A stretch of DNA of 64,000 nt from Buchnera aphidicola (Mindarus keteleerifoliae) (GCF_039392895.1 NZ_CP135027.1:434001-498000), one strand, 5' to 3'; counted from the stretch's first letter, positions 1 through 10,516 are shown. Translations and numbers: made by a program. The notes: a model not told the origin generated them from the sequence alone.

Positions 1-1
1 A

Positions 2-1141
2 ATACCTCTAAAACTAGTTAAAAAAAAATACAAAAATATAGTAGAAGAAAAAGTTTTATTCAAAAAAATGAAAGAAAAATTCCTACACTTTATTTTAGAA
101 AACAAAATAGTACCTATTAAAGAACCAAAATATTATCCTTCTCAATATATAACCGGAAAAGATTTTATCTATTTTGTAGATACTGAAAAATATCCAACAA
201 TAAAAATAAAAAAAACTAAATTTGATAATATAAAAAAGATAATTGTTAATTTCGATAAAAATGATACTCAATTTTTCATTGATAATTTCATTGATAACAA
301 TAACTGGATTGAAAAAGAAAAAAATATAAATATTGGAGATGAAATTACAATTAAATATGATGTTTTTTTAGAAAACAAAAAAATAAATTTAGATTGTTCT
401 GTTTATCGTTTTTTTGTAGGAAAAAATGAAATTTTAAAAAAAATAGAAAAAAAAATATTTACTTCAAGCAAAAATGAAAAATTTTCTGTGTTTATTAAGA
501 TAGATGAAAATTACCCTGAAGAAAAAATTCAAGGAAAAAAAATACAAATAGCTATAAAAATATTATCTATAAAAGGAAAAAAGAAACAAAAAATAGATAA
601 AATTAAGTTAAAATCTATAAACTGGAACGATTCTAAAGAAAACTTTTTAAAAAAAATTAACCAGCAGATGGAGTTAGAAATAAAAAACATAAATTTTATT
701 TATCTAAAGAAACAAATTATTAACAATTTAATTTTAAAAAACCCTATAAAATTACCTTCTATTTGGATTGAACAAGAACTGAAATCTTTAAAAATTTACA
801 ATGATTATTTTTTTGAAAAAAATAAAAAAAATTTTTTAATACCTTTACCTTACAATAACATCGTATTGCAATCCAAAAATAGAATAAAAAGTAAATTACT
901 ATTAAATAAAATTATTGAAAATAATAAAATCAAAATTAACGATAAAAAATTAAAAATATACAATGAAAAAATAATGAAAAAATATAAAAATTTTTCAAAA
1001 AAAGATATAGCAATGAAAAAAAAGAAAATAAAAAATATCTTATTAGAAAATAAAGCAATTGACTTTTTAATTAAACAAGCAAAAACAATAGAGAAAAAAT
1101 GTTCTTTTAAGAAAGCAATTTATTGTGCTTTAAATATATAA
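2..1141 (+). CDS. tig: Trigger factor (5' end outside window)
   Basis: Ribosome-associated chaperone and peptidyl-prolyl isomerase that meets nascent chains at the exit tunnel. The frame is open from base 2, and the residues before the first internal Met (IPLKLVKKKY...) align with the N-terminal ribosome-binding domain of E. coli Tig, so the true start lies upstream of the window. A weakened FKBP-like PPIase segment is followed by the long, lysine-rich helical C-terminal chaperone domain. The family order tig-clpP-clpX-lon is preserved. An A/T-only hairpin right after the stop (about 1141-1167) is too weak to call a terminator. Identification rests on alignment by eye plus context and is firm. 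Confidence 0.93.
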   Translation: MPLKLVKKKYKNIVEEKVLFKKMKEKFLHFILENKIVPIKEPKYYPSQYITGKDFIYFVDTEKYPTIKIKKTKFDNIKKIIVNFDKNDTQFFIDNFIDNNNWIEKEKNINIGDEITIKYDVFLENKKINLDCSVYRFFVGKNEILKKIEKKIFTSSKNEKFSVFIKIDENYPEEKIQGKKIQIAIKILSIKGKKKQKIDKIKLKSINWNDSKENFLKKINQQMELEIKNINFIYLKKQIINNLILKNPIKLPSIWIEQELKSLKIYNDYFFEKNKKNFLIPLPYNNIVLQSKNRIKSKLLLNKIIENNKIKINDKKLKIYNEKIMKKYKNFSKKDIAMKKKKIKNILLENKAIDFLIKQAKTIEKKCSFKKAIYCALNI

Positions 1142-1205
1142 ATATAAAAAATATATTTTTTTATATATCAAACATATACTAATTAACTAACTTCAGGAAG
1201 TACTT

Positions 1206-1829
1206 ATGTTCTATGATAGTTTTTTATTATCTAAAAAAAGCAAAAAAATAAATTTTTTACCTACAGTGATAGAACAGACAAACAAAGGAGAGAGATCTTA
1301 TGATATCTATTCTAAATTACTGAAAGAAAGAATTATTTTTGTTACAGGAATAATAGAAGATTATTTGGCTAATTCTGTTATTGCCCAACTCTTATTTTTA
1401 GAATCAGAAAATCCAAACAAAGATATCTTTTTATATATTAATTCCCCTGGCGGTATAATTTCTTCAGGAATATCCATTTACGATACCATGCAATTTATTA
1501 AACCAAACATTAATACCATCTGTATAGGACAAGCTTGTTCCATGGGTGCATTCTTATTATCTTCAGGTACAAAAGGAAAGAGATTTTCCCTACCTAATTC
1601 TAGAATAATGATACACCAACCATTGGGTGGTTACAAAGGACAAGCCTCTGACATTGAAATTCATGCTAATGAAATTATTAAAATAAAAAAGAAATTAAAT
1701 CAAATTTTTTCTATCCAAACTGGAAAATCGATTAAAAGAATAGAAAAAGATACTGAACGAGATTGTTTTCTTTCTGCTAAGGAAGCATTAAATTACGGAT
1801 TAATAGATTCAATTTTAAATCATCGATAA
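1206..1829 (+). CDS. clpP: ClpP protease subunit
   Basis: Proteolytic core of the cytosolic ClpXP/ClpAP machine. The 207 residues match the E. coli length. The Ser-His-Asp triad is visible: Ser112 in CSMGAFLL, His137 in MIHQPLGG and Asp186 in TERDCF. The oxyanion segment SPGG is at 80-83. ATG at 1206 is preceded by a good ribosome binding site (AGGAAG, about 1195-1200). clpX follows after 80 bp, so the two are probably cotranscribed and work together. Family identity is certain. Confidence 0.98.
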   Translation: MFYDSFLLSKKSKKINFLPTVIEQTNKGERSYDIYSKLLKERIIFVTGIIEDYLANSVIAQLLFLESENPNKDIFLYINSPGGIISSGISIYDTMQFIKPNINTICIGQACSMGAFLLSSGTKGKRFSLPNSRIMIHQPLGGYKGQASDIEIHANEIIKIKKKLNQIFSIQTGKSIKRIEKDTERDCFLSAKEALNYGLIDSILNHR

Positions 1830-1909
1830 AAATTTTGGTTAATATTAAATAAACTTAAATTATTTCTTTTTTATAAAAAAAAATGAATTGAATCATAGGA
1901 ATATAATTA

Positions 1910-3163
1910 ATGAAAGATAACAATAACATTGAATCTACCAAAAAAATAAATTGTTCTTTTTGCGGGGAAAATCAAAAAGAAACAAAAAAAATAATAGCTG
2001 GACCTACAGTATTTATTTGTTTTAAATGCACAAAATTATTTTATAAATTTTTCATAAATGAAGAAAAAAAATATAGTTTTAATTTTTTTAAAAATGAATT
2101 ATTAACCCCAAAAAAAATTAAATTTCTATTAGATCAACATATCATTGGACAAGAAGAAGCTAAAAAAATACTATCAGTAGCCGTATATAATCATTACAAA
2201 CTTAAGATTAATACAATTAAGAGAAAAGATATTGAATTTGGAAAAAGCAACATTTTGTTAATTGGTCCTACAGGGAGTGGAAAAACTTTATTAGCTGAAA
2301 CTTTAGCAAAGATACTTAATGTTCCTTTTGCTATAACAGATGCTACTACTTTAACAGAAGCTGGATATGTAGGAGAAGATGTTGAAAACATTGTTCAAAA
2401 ACTTTTACAAAATAGTAATTTTAATGTACAAGAAGCTCAATTTGGAATAATTTATATAGATGAAATTGATAAAATATCTAGAAAATCAGATAATCCATCT
2501 ATAACTAGAGACGTTTCAGGAGAAGGGGTACAACAAGCTTTACTAAAAATTATAGAAGGAACTATAGCTTCAATTCCTCCTAAAGGAGGAAGAAAACATC
2601 CTCAAGAAGAATATATTCAAGTAGATACTTCTAAAATTTTATTTATTTGCGGAGGAACTTTTGCAGGATTGGAAAAAATAATTTCTAAAAGAATTCAAAC
2701 TGGGAAAGGAATAGGTTTTAATGCTATTGTTGAAGAAACTCAAAAAAGTTTCACAAATTCTAATATTTTAAAAAAAATTCAACCTGAAGATTTAATAAAA
2801 TTTGGATTGATTCCAGAATTCATAGGTCGATTACCTATCCTAACAAGTCTAGATGAATTAAATGAAGAATTATTAATTAAAGTTCTAAAAGAACCTAAAA
2901 ACGCTTTAATAAAACAATATAAAGCTTTATTTGAATTAGAAAATGTTAAATTAAAATTTGAAAAAGAAGCACTAAAAGAAATAGCAAAACAAGGAATAAA
3001 AAGAAAAACAGGTGCTAGAGGTTTAAGATCTATTTTAGAAATGATCTTATTAGAAACAATGTATATTTTGCCCTCGATAAAACATGTAGATAAAGTATTA
3101 ATAAATCGGAATGTAGTTAAAAAAAAATGTAATCCTGAAATAATTTATAAAAACAAAAAATAA
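1910..3163 (+). CDS. clpX: ClpX ATPase, unfoldase of ClpXP
   Basis: AAA+ hexamer that unfolds substrates and feeds them to ClpP. The 417 residues compare with 424 in E. coli. The N-terminal zinc-binding domain has Cys15, Cys18, Cys37 and Cys40. Walker A GPTGSGKT is at 119-126, pore loop GYVG at 152-155 and Walker B IYIDEIDK at 181-188. The C-terminal sensor-2 motif GARGLR is present. The start is preceded by AGGAAT. It follows clpP directly and precedes lon, as in E. coli. Confidence 0.98.
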   Translation: MKDNNNIESTKKINCSFCGENQKETKKIIAGPTVFICFKCTKLFYKFFINEEKKYSFNFFKNELLTPKKIKFLLDQHIIGQEEAKKILSVAVYNHYKLKINTIKRKDIEFGKSNILLIGPTGSGKTLLAETLAKILNVPFAITDATTLTEAGYVGEDVENIVQKLLQNSNFNVQEAQFGIIYIDEIDKISRKSDNPSITRDVSGEGVQQALLKIIEGTIASIPPKGGRKHPQEEYIQVDTSKILFICGGTFAGLEKIISKRIQTGKGIGFNAIVEETQKSFTNSNILKKIQPEDLIKFGLIPEFIGRLPILTSLDELNEELLIKVLKEPKNALIKQYKALFELENVKLKFEKEALKEIAKQGIKRKTGARGLRSILEMILLETMYILPSIKHVDKVLINRNVVKKKCNPEIIYKNKK

Positions 3164-3226
3164 TAATTTTTATTCGTTATTAAATCATTTTATTTAATAA
3201 ATTCAGGTAAACTTAAATGCTTTTTA

Positions 3227-3254
3227 TTGAAAAATTACTTTACATCTATATATA
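3227..3254 (+). promoter_or_regulatory. Candidate lon promoter
   Basis: TTGAAA at 3227-3232, a 16-base spacer, then TATATA at 3249-3254, about 84 bases upstream of the lon start. Both hexamers are close to the sigma-70 consensus. I see no clear sigma-32 (heat-shock) -10 of the CCCCAT type. In such AT-rich DNA chance matches are frequent. Confidence 0.4.
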
Positions 3255-3337
3255 CTTAATTATACCTTTTTACTTCTATGTATATTTAAAATTACACTTT
3301 TTAATACTTATCGGAAATTAAACTAAGAGAGAGCTCT

Positions 3338-5674
3338 ATGAATATTGAGCGTTCTGAACGCATTGAAATTCCTGTATTACCATTGCGTGACGTCGTAGTT
3401 TATCCGTACATGGTAATACCATTATTTATAGGTCGAAAAAAATCAATTAAATGCATTGAAATGTCTATGAATAATGATAAAAAAATTTTTTTAGTAGCTC
3501 AAAAAAAAGCTTCTATGGAGGAACCTAAATCTGTTGATTTATTTTCAGTAGGTACAGTTGCTTCAATTTTACAAATGCTCAAATTACCTGACGGAACAGT
3601 CAAAGTCTTAGTTGAAGGATTACAGAGAGCTCAAATAATTTCTTTTAATAAAAAAAATGAATATTTTATTTCTGTAATTCAATGGATAAAAGATAAAAAA
3701 ATTGATAAAAAAGAAGAAAAAGTTTTGGTCAAATCAACTCTGAATCAATTTGATTCTTATATTAAACTAAACAAAAAAATTCCTCCTGAAATATTAAATT
3801 CAATCGGTAATATAAAAGAAGCAGCTAAACTTGCTGACATTATATCAGCTTATATACCATTAAAACTTGCAGATAAACAATCGATATTAGAAATGAAAAA
3901 AATAAGTACTCGATTAGAATATTTGATGACTTTAATGGAATCAGAAATGGAATTATTTAAAATAGAAAAAAATATTAGAAATAGAATAAAAAAACAAATG
4001 GAAAAAAGTCAAAGGGAATATTATTTAAATGAACAAATTAAAGCTATTCAAAAAGAGTTAGGTGAAATTGAAAATTTTCCTGATGAAAACAAATACTTAA
4101 AAAAGAAAATCATTGCTGCAAAAATGCCTAAAGAAGCAAAAAAAAAGACTCTTGCAGAACTTCAAAAACTAAAAATGATGTCATCTATGTCCGCAGAAGC
4201 TACAGTAGTACGAAGTTATATTGACTGGATGATTCAAGTACCTTGGCACTTAAAAAGTAAAGTTAAAAAAAACATAAAAACAGCTGAAAAAAACTTAAAT
4301 TTAGATCACTTTGGATTAAAAGAAGTAAAAGAAAGAATTCTAGAGTATTTAGCTGTTCAATGTAGAATGTCAAAAATGAAAGGTCCTATTTTATGTTTAA
4401 TAGGTCCTCCTGGAGTAGGAAAAACTTCATTAGGAAAATCTATTGCCAAAGCAACTGGAAGAAAATATGTAAGAATGGCTTTAGGAGGAATTAGAGACGA
4501 AGCAGAAATCCGAGGACATAGAAGAACCTACATTGGTTCTATGCCAGGAAAATTAATCCAAAAAATGGCAAAAATAGGAGTTAAAAATCCTTTATTTTTA
4601 TTAGATGAAATAGATAAGATGTCTTTCGATATGCGAGTAGATCCTGTTTCCGCATTATTAGAAGTGCTTGATCCAGAACAAAATACATCTTTTAATGATC
4701 ATTATTTAGAAGTAGATTATGATTTATCTGACGTTATGTTTGTAGCTACATCAAATTCAATGAATATCCCTTCTCCTTTATTAGATCGAATGGAAGTTAT
4801 ACGTATTCCTGGATATACAGAAGATGAAAAATTAAACATTGCAAAATCTCATTTAAAACTAAAACAAATTCAAAGAAACGGGTTAAATTTAAAAGAATTG
4901 ACGATAACCGATAGTGTAATCATAGATATAATTAGATATTATACTAGAGAAGCAGGCGTTAGAAATTTAGAAAGAGAACTATCTAAAATATGTAGAAAAT
5001 CCGTAAAATCATTACTTCTTAACAAGAAAACAACGTCTATTTCAATAACTAAAAAAAATTTAAAAGAATATTTAGGCGTAAAAAAATTTATATATGGAAA
5101 GGCTAATAAAAGAAATTATATTGGTCGAGTAGTAGGATTAGCTTGGACTGAAGTAGGAGGAGATTTGTTAACTATAGAAACAGAATGTATGCATGGAAAA
5201 GGTAAATTACTTTACACTGGTTCTTTAGGTGAAGTAATGCAAGAATCTATTCAAGCTGCTCTTACAGTAGTTCGTTCAAACTCCAAAAGATTGGGCATTG
5301 ATCAAAATTTTTATGAAAAACATGACATACATGTTCATGTTCCTGAAGGGGCTACACCAAAAGATGGTCCTAGTGCTGGTATAGCAATGTGTACAGCCAT
5401 TGTATCTAGTCTTACTAATAATCCTGTTAAATCGAATTTTGCCATGACAGGAGAAATTACCCTACATGGCCATGTTTTAATCATAGGAGGATTAAAAGAA
5501 AAATTATTAGCGGCTCATCGAGGGGGGATTAAAAAAGTGCTAATTCCATATGAAAATAAACGAGATTTAGAAGAAATTCCTAAAAATATATTATCAGGTT
5601 TAACTATATATCCGGTTAAAAAAATTGGAGAAGTTTTAAGTTTAGCTTTGGAAAATAATCCTAACATTTATTAA
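3338..5674 (+). CDS. lon: Lon ATP-dependent protease
   Basis: Soluble homohexameric AAA+ protease that removes damaged and regulatory proteins. The 778 residues compare with 784 in E. coli. In order: N-terminal LON domain, coiled-coil middle, AAA+ module with Walker A GPPGVGKT and Walker B LFLLDEIDK, then the C-terminal serine-lysine protease domain. Ser679 lies in DGPSAG and Lys722 in GLKEK, at the same numbers as the E. coli catalytic dyad. A purine-rich AGAGAGAG precedes the ATG. A strong terminator hairpin follows the gene. The E. coli neighbours hupB and ppiD are missing downstream. Confidence 0.98.
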   Translation: MNIERSERIEIPVLPLRDVVVYPYMVIPLFIGRKKSIKCIEMSMNNDKKIFLVAQKKASMEEPKSVDLFSVGTVASILQMLKLPDGTVKVLVEGLQRAQIISFNKKNEYFISVIQWIKDKKIDKKEEKVLVKSTLNQFDSYIKLNKKIPPEILNSIGNIKEAAKLADIISAYIPLKLADKQSILEMKKISTRLEYLMTLMESEMELFKIEKNIRNRIKKQMEKSQREYYLNEQIKAIQKELGEIENFPDENKYLKKKIIAAKMPKEAKKKTLAELQKLKMMSSMSAEATVVRSYIDWMIQVPWHLKSKVKKNIKTAEKNLNLDHFGLKEVKERILEYLAVQCRMSKMKGPILCLIGPPGVGKTSLGKSIAKATGRKYVRMALGGIRDEAEIRGHRRTYIGSMPGKLIQKMAKIGVKNPLFLLDEIDKMSFDMRVDPVSALLEVLDPEQNTSFNDHYLEVDYDLSDVMFVATSNSMNIPSPLLDRMEVIRIPGYTEDEKLNIAKSHLKLKQIQRNGLNLKELTITDSVIIDIIRYYTREAGVRNLERELSKICRKSVKSLLLNKKTTSISITKKNLKEYLGVKKFIYGKANKRNYIGRVVGLAWTEVGGDLLTIETECMHGKGKLLYTGSLGEVMQESIQAALTVVRSNSKRLGIDQNFYEKHDIHVHVPEGATPKDGPSAGIAMCTAIVSSLTNNPVKSNFAMTGEITLHGHVLIIGGLKEKLLAAHRGGIKKVLIPYENKRDLEEIPKNILSGLTIYPVKKIGEVLSLALENNPNIY

Positions 5675-5703
5675 AAATTTTTTTATTAAATTTTTTTTTT
5701 GAA

Positions 5704-5748
5704 AAATTGGCCGGCAAAATTTAAATTTTGTGCCAGCCAATTTTTTTA
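5704..5748 (+). terminator. Rho-independent terminator after lon
   Basis: The inverted repeat TTGGCCGGCA...TGCCAGCCAA spans 5707-5740. It has a GC-rich base, a long AT upper stem and a following run of seven T (5741-5747). It is one of the most GC-rich non-coding patches here. A-rich DNA on the left would let it also act on transcripts arriving from the queC side. Confidence 0.8.
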
Positions 5749-5936
5749 TTTATTTAAAAATATTATATGTACGAAAAAATAAAAAATCTAAAAAATAAAT
5801 ATTTTTTTTATCTAAAAAATATCAAGAAATATTTATAACTTTTCTACAAAACTGTTACCTTCAATAAATTAAAAAAAACATTTAGTTGTAATCAAATTTT
5901 AAATAAAAATTTATTTTTTAATATCATTTAAAATTC

Positions 5937-6629
5937 TTATAACTTAATCTTTAACTTTAATGATTTCATAAATAAATTTTTATTTAATTTCCAATTTTTG
6001 TAACCAAGATTTCTAATCTTACAAGCTTTACATTGAAAACATCCTTTCCCTATAATTCCATTATAACAAGTTAAAGTACTGGAAAAAATTAATGAAGATT
6101 GATTATAGAAATCTGACAAAGCCCAAATTTCACTTTTATTTAAATTTATTAATGGCATTTTTAACGAAAATGAAGAATTCATTCCCAATTTTATAGTTTT
6201 GTTCATACTTTTAATAAAGTTACTTCTACAATCTGGATATCCAGAAAAATCTACCTGATTCACACCTATAATTATATCTTGAATATTATTATTATACGCA
6301 TATATAGAAGATAATACTAAAAATAAAATATTTCTTCCAGGAACAAAAGTCTTATTGGTATTTAAAGATTTTTTTTCTTCAAAAAAAATGTTTTTATTAG
6401 TTAAACTACTTAAAAACAACTTATTTAAATTGGAAATATCTATTATTTTATGTTTTTTAATACCTATAATTTTAGTCAAATTAACAGCTACATTTATTTC
6501 TTGTCCATGTCGTTGTCCGTAATTAAATGTTATTGCATAAACTTTTTCATATTTATTTTTTGCATAAATTAAACAAGTAGTGGAATCTTGTCCTCCACTA
6601 AAAATTACCAATGATTTTTTTTTTTTCAT
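5937..6629 (-). CDS. queC: 7-cyano-7-deazaguanine synthase
   Basis: Converts 7-carboxy-7-deazaguanine to preQ0 using ATP and ammonia, in the queuosine pathway for tRNA wobble modification. The 230 residues match the family size. The PP-loop SGGQDST is at 11-17. The zinc ligands Cys188, Cys197, Cys200 and Cys203 fall at the same positions as in E. coli QueC. It is a single gene divergent from mdlA, in its E. coli neighbourhood (lon ... queC ... mdlA) after loss of the intervening genes. Codons 2-5 contain an A12 run, a slippage risk. No other que gene lies in the window. Confidence 0.95.
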   Translation of the reverse strand: MKKKKSLVIFSGGQDSTTCLIYAKNKYEKVYAITFNYGQRHGQEINVAVNLTKIIGIKKHKIIDISNLNKLFLSSLTNKNIFFEEKKSLNTNKTFVPGRNILFLVLSSIYAYNNNIQDIIIGVNQVDFSGYPDCRSNFIKSMNKTIKLGMNSSFSLKMPLINLNKSEIWALSDFYNQSSLIFSSTLTCYNGIIGKGCFQCKACKIRNLGYKNWKLNKNLFMKSLKLKIKL

Positions 6630-6867
6630 TTTTTTGAATACAAATTCTTAATTTTTTATTAAAAAAATATGTGACTCTTTATTTTAAAAAATTAGAAAAA
6701 TTATTTGCATATAGAAGATATATTATATGATAAAATAGAAAGTTCAATAAAACATATTTGGTTTAAGATAAAAACATTTAAAAAAATTTTCATATACAAT
6801 ATATGAATAAACATAACTAATAATAACCAAATCTTTAATATTTATTCTTAAATTTTAGGAATTCTTT

Positions 6868-8619
6868 GTGATTTTTTTTAAACAATTAAGTTGGTATTTT
6901 ATCAGAGAATGGAAAAGATATTTAGGAGCAATTTTTCTTCTTATTATCATAGCATTTTTACAATTATTACCTCCCAAATTAGTTGGGATGTTAGTGGATT
7001 TAATTATCCAAAAAAAAATAGAAAATAAAACAATTTTTTACTGGGTTAGTATAATTTTAATAGCAGCTGTTATTATATATATACTTAGATATATGTGGAG
7101 AGTGTTGCTGTTTGGCGCTGCATATAAATTAGCTATAGAGTTAAGAGAAAAATTGTTTTCTTATTTTAGCAAACAAAATCAAGATTTTTTTCTAAAATAT
7201 AGAACTGGAGATCTAATTGCAAGAGCTACAAATGATGTTGATCGAATTGTTTTTGCTTCAGGAGAAGGAATTCTCACATTAGTTGATTCATTAGTAATGG
7301 GTTGTTTGGTAATTATTGTCATGATTTCACAAATTAGTTGGCTACTAACTATAATATCTCTTTTACCTATGCCTATTATGGCTATAATTATCAAGAAATA
7401 CGGTGAAAAATTACATAAGTCATTTTATAAAGCACAAACTTCTTTTTCTTTATTAAATAATCAAACTCAAGAAAGTCTAACCAGTATTAGAATGCTAAAA
7501 TCTTTTGGATTAGAAAAGAATCAATCAAAAAAATTTAATTTAATTGCAAAAGATGCTGGGGAAAAAAATATGGAAGTAGCTAAAATTGATGCTTTATTTG
7601 ATCCTACAATACATTTAACAATTGCTGCCTCAAATTTATTAGCTATCATTGAAGGAGGATGGTTAGCTTGGCAAAATAAAATTACATTAGGTGAACTAAC
7701 AACTTTTATTATGTACCTTGGTCTAATGGTTTGGCCTATGCTAGCTTTAGCATGGATGTTTAATATAGTAGAAAGAGGTAGTGCTGCTTGGGAAAGAATA
7801 GAAAAAATTATTAAATTTAATAATAAAACAGAAAACAGTAAGAAAAAACGATTACCTCTAACTCCTGGTATTTTAAATGTTAAAATTAAAAATTACTTTT
7901 ATCCTCATAACACTAAATCATCAATTAAAAATATTTCTTTTTTTGTTGAACCAGGGAAAAAATTAGGTTTATGTGGACCAACAGGATGTGGAAAAAGTAC
8001 CTTACTAAATTTAATTCAATATAATTTTACTAATTTAAGAGGAGACATTTTCTTTAATGGTGTTTCTTTATCTGAAATAAATTTAAATGAATGGAGAGCT
8101 AGATTATCTGTTGTTAATCAAACTACATTTTTGTTTTCAGACACTATCAAAAATAATATTTCATTGGGAACACCTAATGCAAATTTTAAAAACATAGAAT
8201 ATGTTTCTTCAATTGCTTGCATACATAAAGACATTATACGATTACCTCAAGGCTATGAAACTCAAGTAGGAGAAAAAGGAATAATGCTTTCCGGAGGACA
8301 AAAACAAAGAATTGCTATTGCTAGAGCTTTGTTAACAAATCGAGAAATATTAATTTTAGATGACTCTTTATCTGCAATTGATGGATATACTTCTAAAAAA
8401 ATTTTAAGTAATTTAAATGTCTGGAAAAAGAAGAATAAAACCATGATAATTAGCAGTCATAAATTATCTATTGTTTCTGATTCTGATGAAATAATAGTCA
8501 TGAACAAAGGTTCTATTATTCAAAAAGGAACTCATATTGAATTAATAAAAAATAACAAATGGTACAATGAAACTTACTATGATCAAAGATCATTAGAAGA
8601 ATTAGATAAAAAATATTAG
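6868..8619 (+). CDS. mdlA: MdlA-type ABC exporter half-transporter
   Basis: Inner-membrane ABC half-transporter: an N-terminal domain with about six membrane helices (roughly residues 1-310) and a C-terminal ATPase. Walker [10 protein letters not shown] is at 370-378, signature LSGGQKQR at 474-481, and Walker B ILILDD at 494-499 with Asp499 where the catalytic Glu usually sits. The start is GTG with AGGA at 6857-6860. mdlB follows after 9 bp, so the two probably form a heterodimer. The substrate is unknown even in E. coli. A retained exporter is notable because Buchnera keeps few transporters. Confidence 0.93.
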   Translation: MIFFKQLSWYFIREWKRYLGAIFLLIIIAFLQLLPPKLVGMLVDLIIQKKIENKTIFYWVSIILIAAVIIYILRYMWRVLLFGAAYKLAIELREKLFSYFSKQNQDFFLKYRTGDLIARATNDVDRIVFASGEGILTLVDSLVMGCLVIIVMISQISWLLTIISLLPMPIMAIIIKKYGEKLHKSFYKAQTSFSLLNNQTQESLTSIRMLKSFGLEKNQSKKFNLIAKDAGEKNMEVAKIDALFDPTIHLTIAASNLLAIIEGGWLAWQNKITLGELTTFIMYLGLMVWPMLALAWMFNIVERGSAAWERIEKIIKFNNKTENSKKKRLPLTPGILNVKIKNYFYPHNTKSSIKNISFFVEPGKKLGLCGPTGCGKSTLLNLIQYNFTNLRGDIFFNGVSLSEINLNEWRARLSVVNQTTFLFSDTIKNNISLGTPNANFKNIEYVSSIACIHKDIIRLPQGYETQVGEKGIMLSGGQKQRIAIARALLTNREILILDDSLSAIDGYTSKKILSNLNVWKKKNKTMIISSHKLSIVSDSDEIIVMNKGSIIQKGTHIELIKNNKWYNETYYDQRSLEELDKKY

Positions 8620-8628
8620 GAAAATGTT

Positions 8629-10368
8629 ATGATGATTAACCTAATCTCATTTTGGTCCGTATTAAAACGTTTATTGTCATATGGGATGATTTGGAAAAAA
8701 TTTTTTATCATCGCATTATTTTTATTATTATTCGCATCTATTACAGAGGTAATAGGTCCAATATTAATTAGTTACTTTATTAACAATATTATTTCGCTAC
8801 ATTTAGGATCAATTAAAAAAATTTGTTTTTTTATACTCACATTTATTATATTACAAATAATCTCTGCTTATCTGTACTATCTTCAAAGTATTGTATTCAA
8901 CAAAACTGCTCTAAAAATAGTACAAAAACTACGCTGTGATGTTATGCAAGCTGCTCTATTTCAACCAATTAGCGTTTTTGATACTCAACCAATAGGACAA
9001 ATAATTTCTAAAATTACAAACGACACTGAATTAATAAAAGAACTGTATGATACGGTCATAGCAACCACTATGAGAAGTATGGTACTTATAATTATAACTA
9101 TAATAGCCATGTTTAGTTTAGAATGGCATATGGCAATAATATCTATTATTATTTTTCCATTAGTAATTCTAATAATGATAACTTATCAACATTATAGTAC
9201 TCCTATTTTAAGAAAAGTTAGATATTATGTAGCTAATTTAAATAATAAATTTAACGAATATATTAATGGAATGAATGTCATCCAACAATTTAATCAAGAA
9301 AAAAAATTCAGATTTTTAATAAAAAAAGTTAGTTATTCCCATTATCTTGAAAGAATGAAAATTCTAAAATTAGACGGGTTTTTATTAAGACCGCTATTAA
9401 GTTTAATTTCTTCTTTTATTTTATGCAGTTTAATATTATTAATTAGTTTTATGCCTAATGAAATTTTTGAAGTAGGAACATTATATGCTTTCATGAGTTA
9501 TTTAGGACGATTAAGCGAACCTTTAATTACCATAAGTAGTCAACAATCTATTCTACAACAAGCTATTGTTGCAGGAGAAAGAATTTTTGAACTGATAGAT
9601 TCTCCAAAAGAACAATTCGGGGAAAAAAATCTTCCAATAAAAAAAGGGAAGATTAAAATAGAAAATTTAAACTTCAAATACGAAAGCAATAAAGTGCATG
9701 TTTTAAAAAATATTAATTTAAAAATTTCTAAAAAAAAATTTGTTGCATTTGTTGGTCATACTGGGAGCGGAAAAAGTACTTTAGCTAATTTATTAATGGG
9801 TTATTATCCAATAAAAACAGGAAAAATTCTAATAGATGGAAATGATATTAATCATCTTAGTTACAATTCAATAAAAAAAGGGATTTTGATGGTTCAACAA
9901 GAACCTGTTATTCTAGCTGATACTTTTTTTGAAAATATAACTTTAGGAAAAAAAATTTCTGAATATAAACTTTGGAAAATATTAGATATGGTGCATTTAT
10001 CTTCATTAGTAAATTCTTTTCCTAATGGAATTCATTCTTTACTAGGAGAACAAGGTAATAATTTATCTGTAGGTCAAAAACAATTAATAGCTTTAGCTAG
10101 AGTATTAGTTAGAAAACCTAAAATATTAATTCTTGATGAAGCAACTGCTAGTATAGATTCAGAAACAGAAAAATCTATACAAAAAACTTTATTATCTATT
10201 AAAAGGAAAACTACATTAATAATAATTGCTCATCGATTATCTACGGTTGTTAACGCAGATTATATTATTGTTTTACAAAATGGAACTATAATTGAAGAAG
10301 GATCTCATAAAGCATTATTAGAAATGAAGGGAAAATATTGGAGAATGCAAAAATTTCAATCCCTATAA
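8629..10368 (+). CDS. mdlB: MdlB-type ABC exporter half-transporter
   Basis: Partner half-transporter of MdlA: an N-terminal membrane domain with about six helices, then an ATPase domain. Walker A GHTGSGKST is at 376-384, the signature has the variant LSVGQ (479-483), and Walker B is ILILDE with a normal catalytic Glu504. Together with the Asp in MdlA this suggests an asymmetric heterodimer in which the two ATP sites are not equivalent. The ribosome binding site AGGAAAA overlaps the end of mdlA. ATG at 8632 is an equally possible start. The gene faces ffs downstream. Confidence 0.93.
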   Translation: MMINLISFWSVLKRLLSYGMIWKKFFIIALFLLLFASITEVIGPILISYFINNIISLHLGSIKKICFFILTFIILQIISAYLYYLQSIVFNKTALKIVQKLRCDVMQAALFQPISVFDTQPIGQIISKITNDTELIKELYDTVIATTMRSMVLIIITIIAMFSLEWHMAIISIIIFPLVILIMITYQHYSTPILRKVRYYVANLNNKFNEYINGMNVIQQFNQEKKFRFLIKKVSYSHYLERMKILKLDGFLLRPLLSLISSFILCSLILLISFMPNEIFEVGTLYAFMSYLGRLSEPLITISSQQSILQQAIVAGERIFELIDSPKEQFGEKNLPIKKGKIKIENLNFKYESNKVHVLKNINLKISKKKFVAFVGHTGSGKSTLANLLMGYYPIKTGKILIDGNDINHLSYNSIKKGILMVQQEPVILADTFFENITLGKKISEYKLWKILDMVHLSSLVNSFPNGIHSLLGEQGNNLSVGQKQLIALARVLVRKPKILILDEATASIDSETEKSIQKTLLSIKRKTTLIIIAHRLSTVVNADYIIVLQNGTIIEEGSHKALLEMKGKYWRMQKFQSL

Positions 10369-10377
10369 ATTTTAAAA

Positions 10378-10480
10378 ACTTCATTAACATCATTAATGTG
10401 CCTGTATCATTTAAATTGGCTGCTTTTTTCCAAATCTGACCGATTATTTAAATTAACATCACAATAATGCTAATGAAGTA
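10378..10480 (-). ncRNA. ffs: 4.5S RNA of the signal recognition particle
   Basis: Read on the minus strand, the centre contains GGTCAGATTTGGAA followed by AAAAGCAGCC. This matches the SRP RNA apical domain of E. coli (GGTCAGGTCCGGAAGGAAGCAGCC), where Ffh binds. The ends pair: ACTTCATTA...TTGTG with CACATTAATG...TAATGAAGT, forming the expected single long hairpin of about 103 nt, close to the 114 nt of E. coli. A U-rich tail follows on the mdlB side. In E. coli ffs also lies between mdlB and dnaX. The apical match, end pairing and synteny agree. Confidence 0.88.
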
Positions 10481-10488
10481 TTTAATAA

Positions 10489-10516
10489 ATGATACTATTT
10501 TTTAAAAAAAGTTCAA
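10489..10516 (-). promoter_or_regulatory. Candidate ffs promoter
   Basis: On the minus strand TTGAAC (10511-10516), a 16-base spacer and TATCAT (10489-10494) lie just ahead of the predicted 5' end of the 4.5S RNA at about 10480. The distance from the -10 to the RNA end is about 9 bases, as expected for direct initiation. Confidence 0.5.

Noticed and set aside
68-1141. ATG at 68 as the start of trigger factor
   Set aside because: The 22 codons before it align with the Tig N-terminal domain, so the gene continues upstream.
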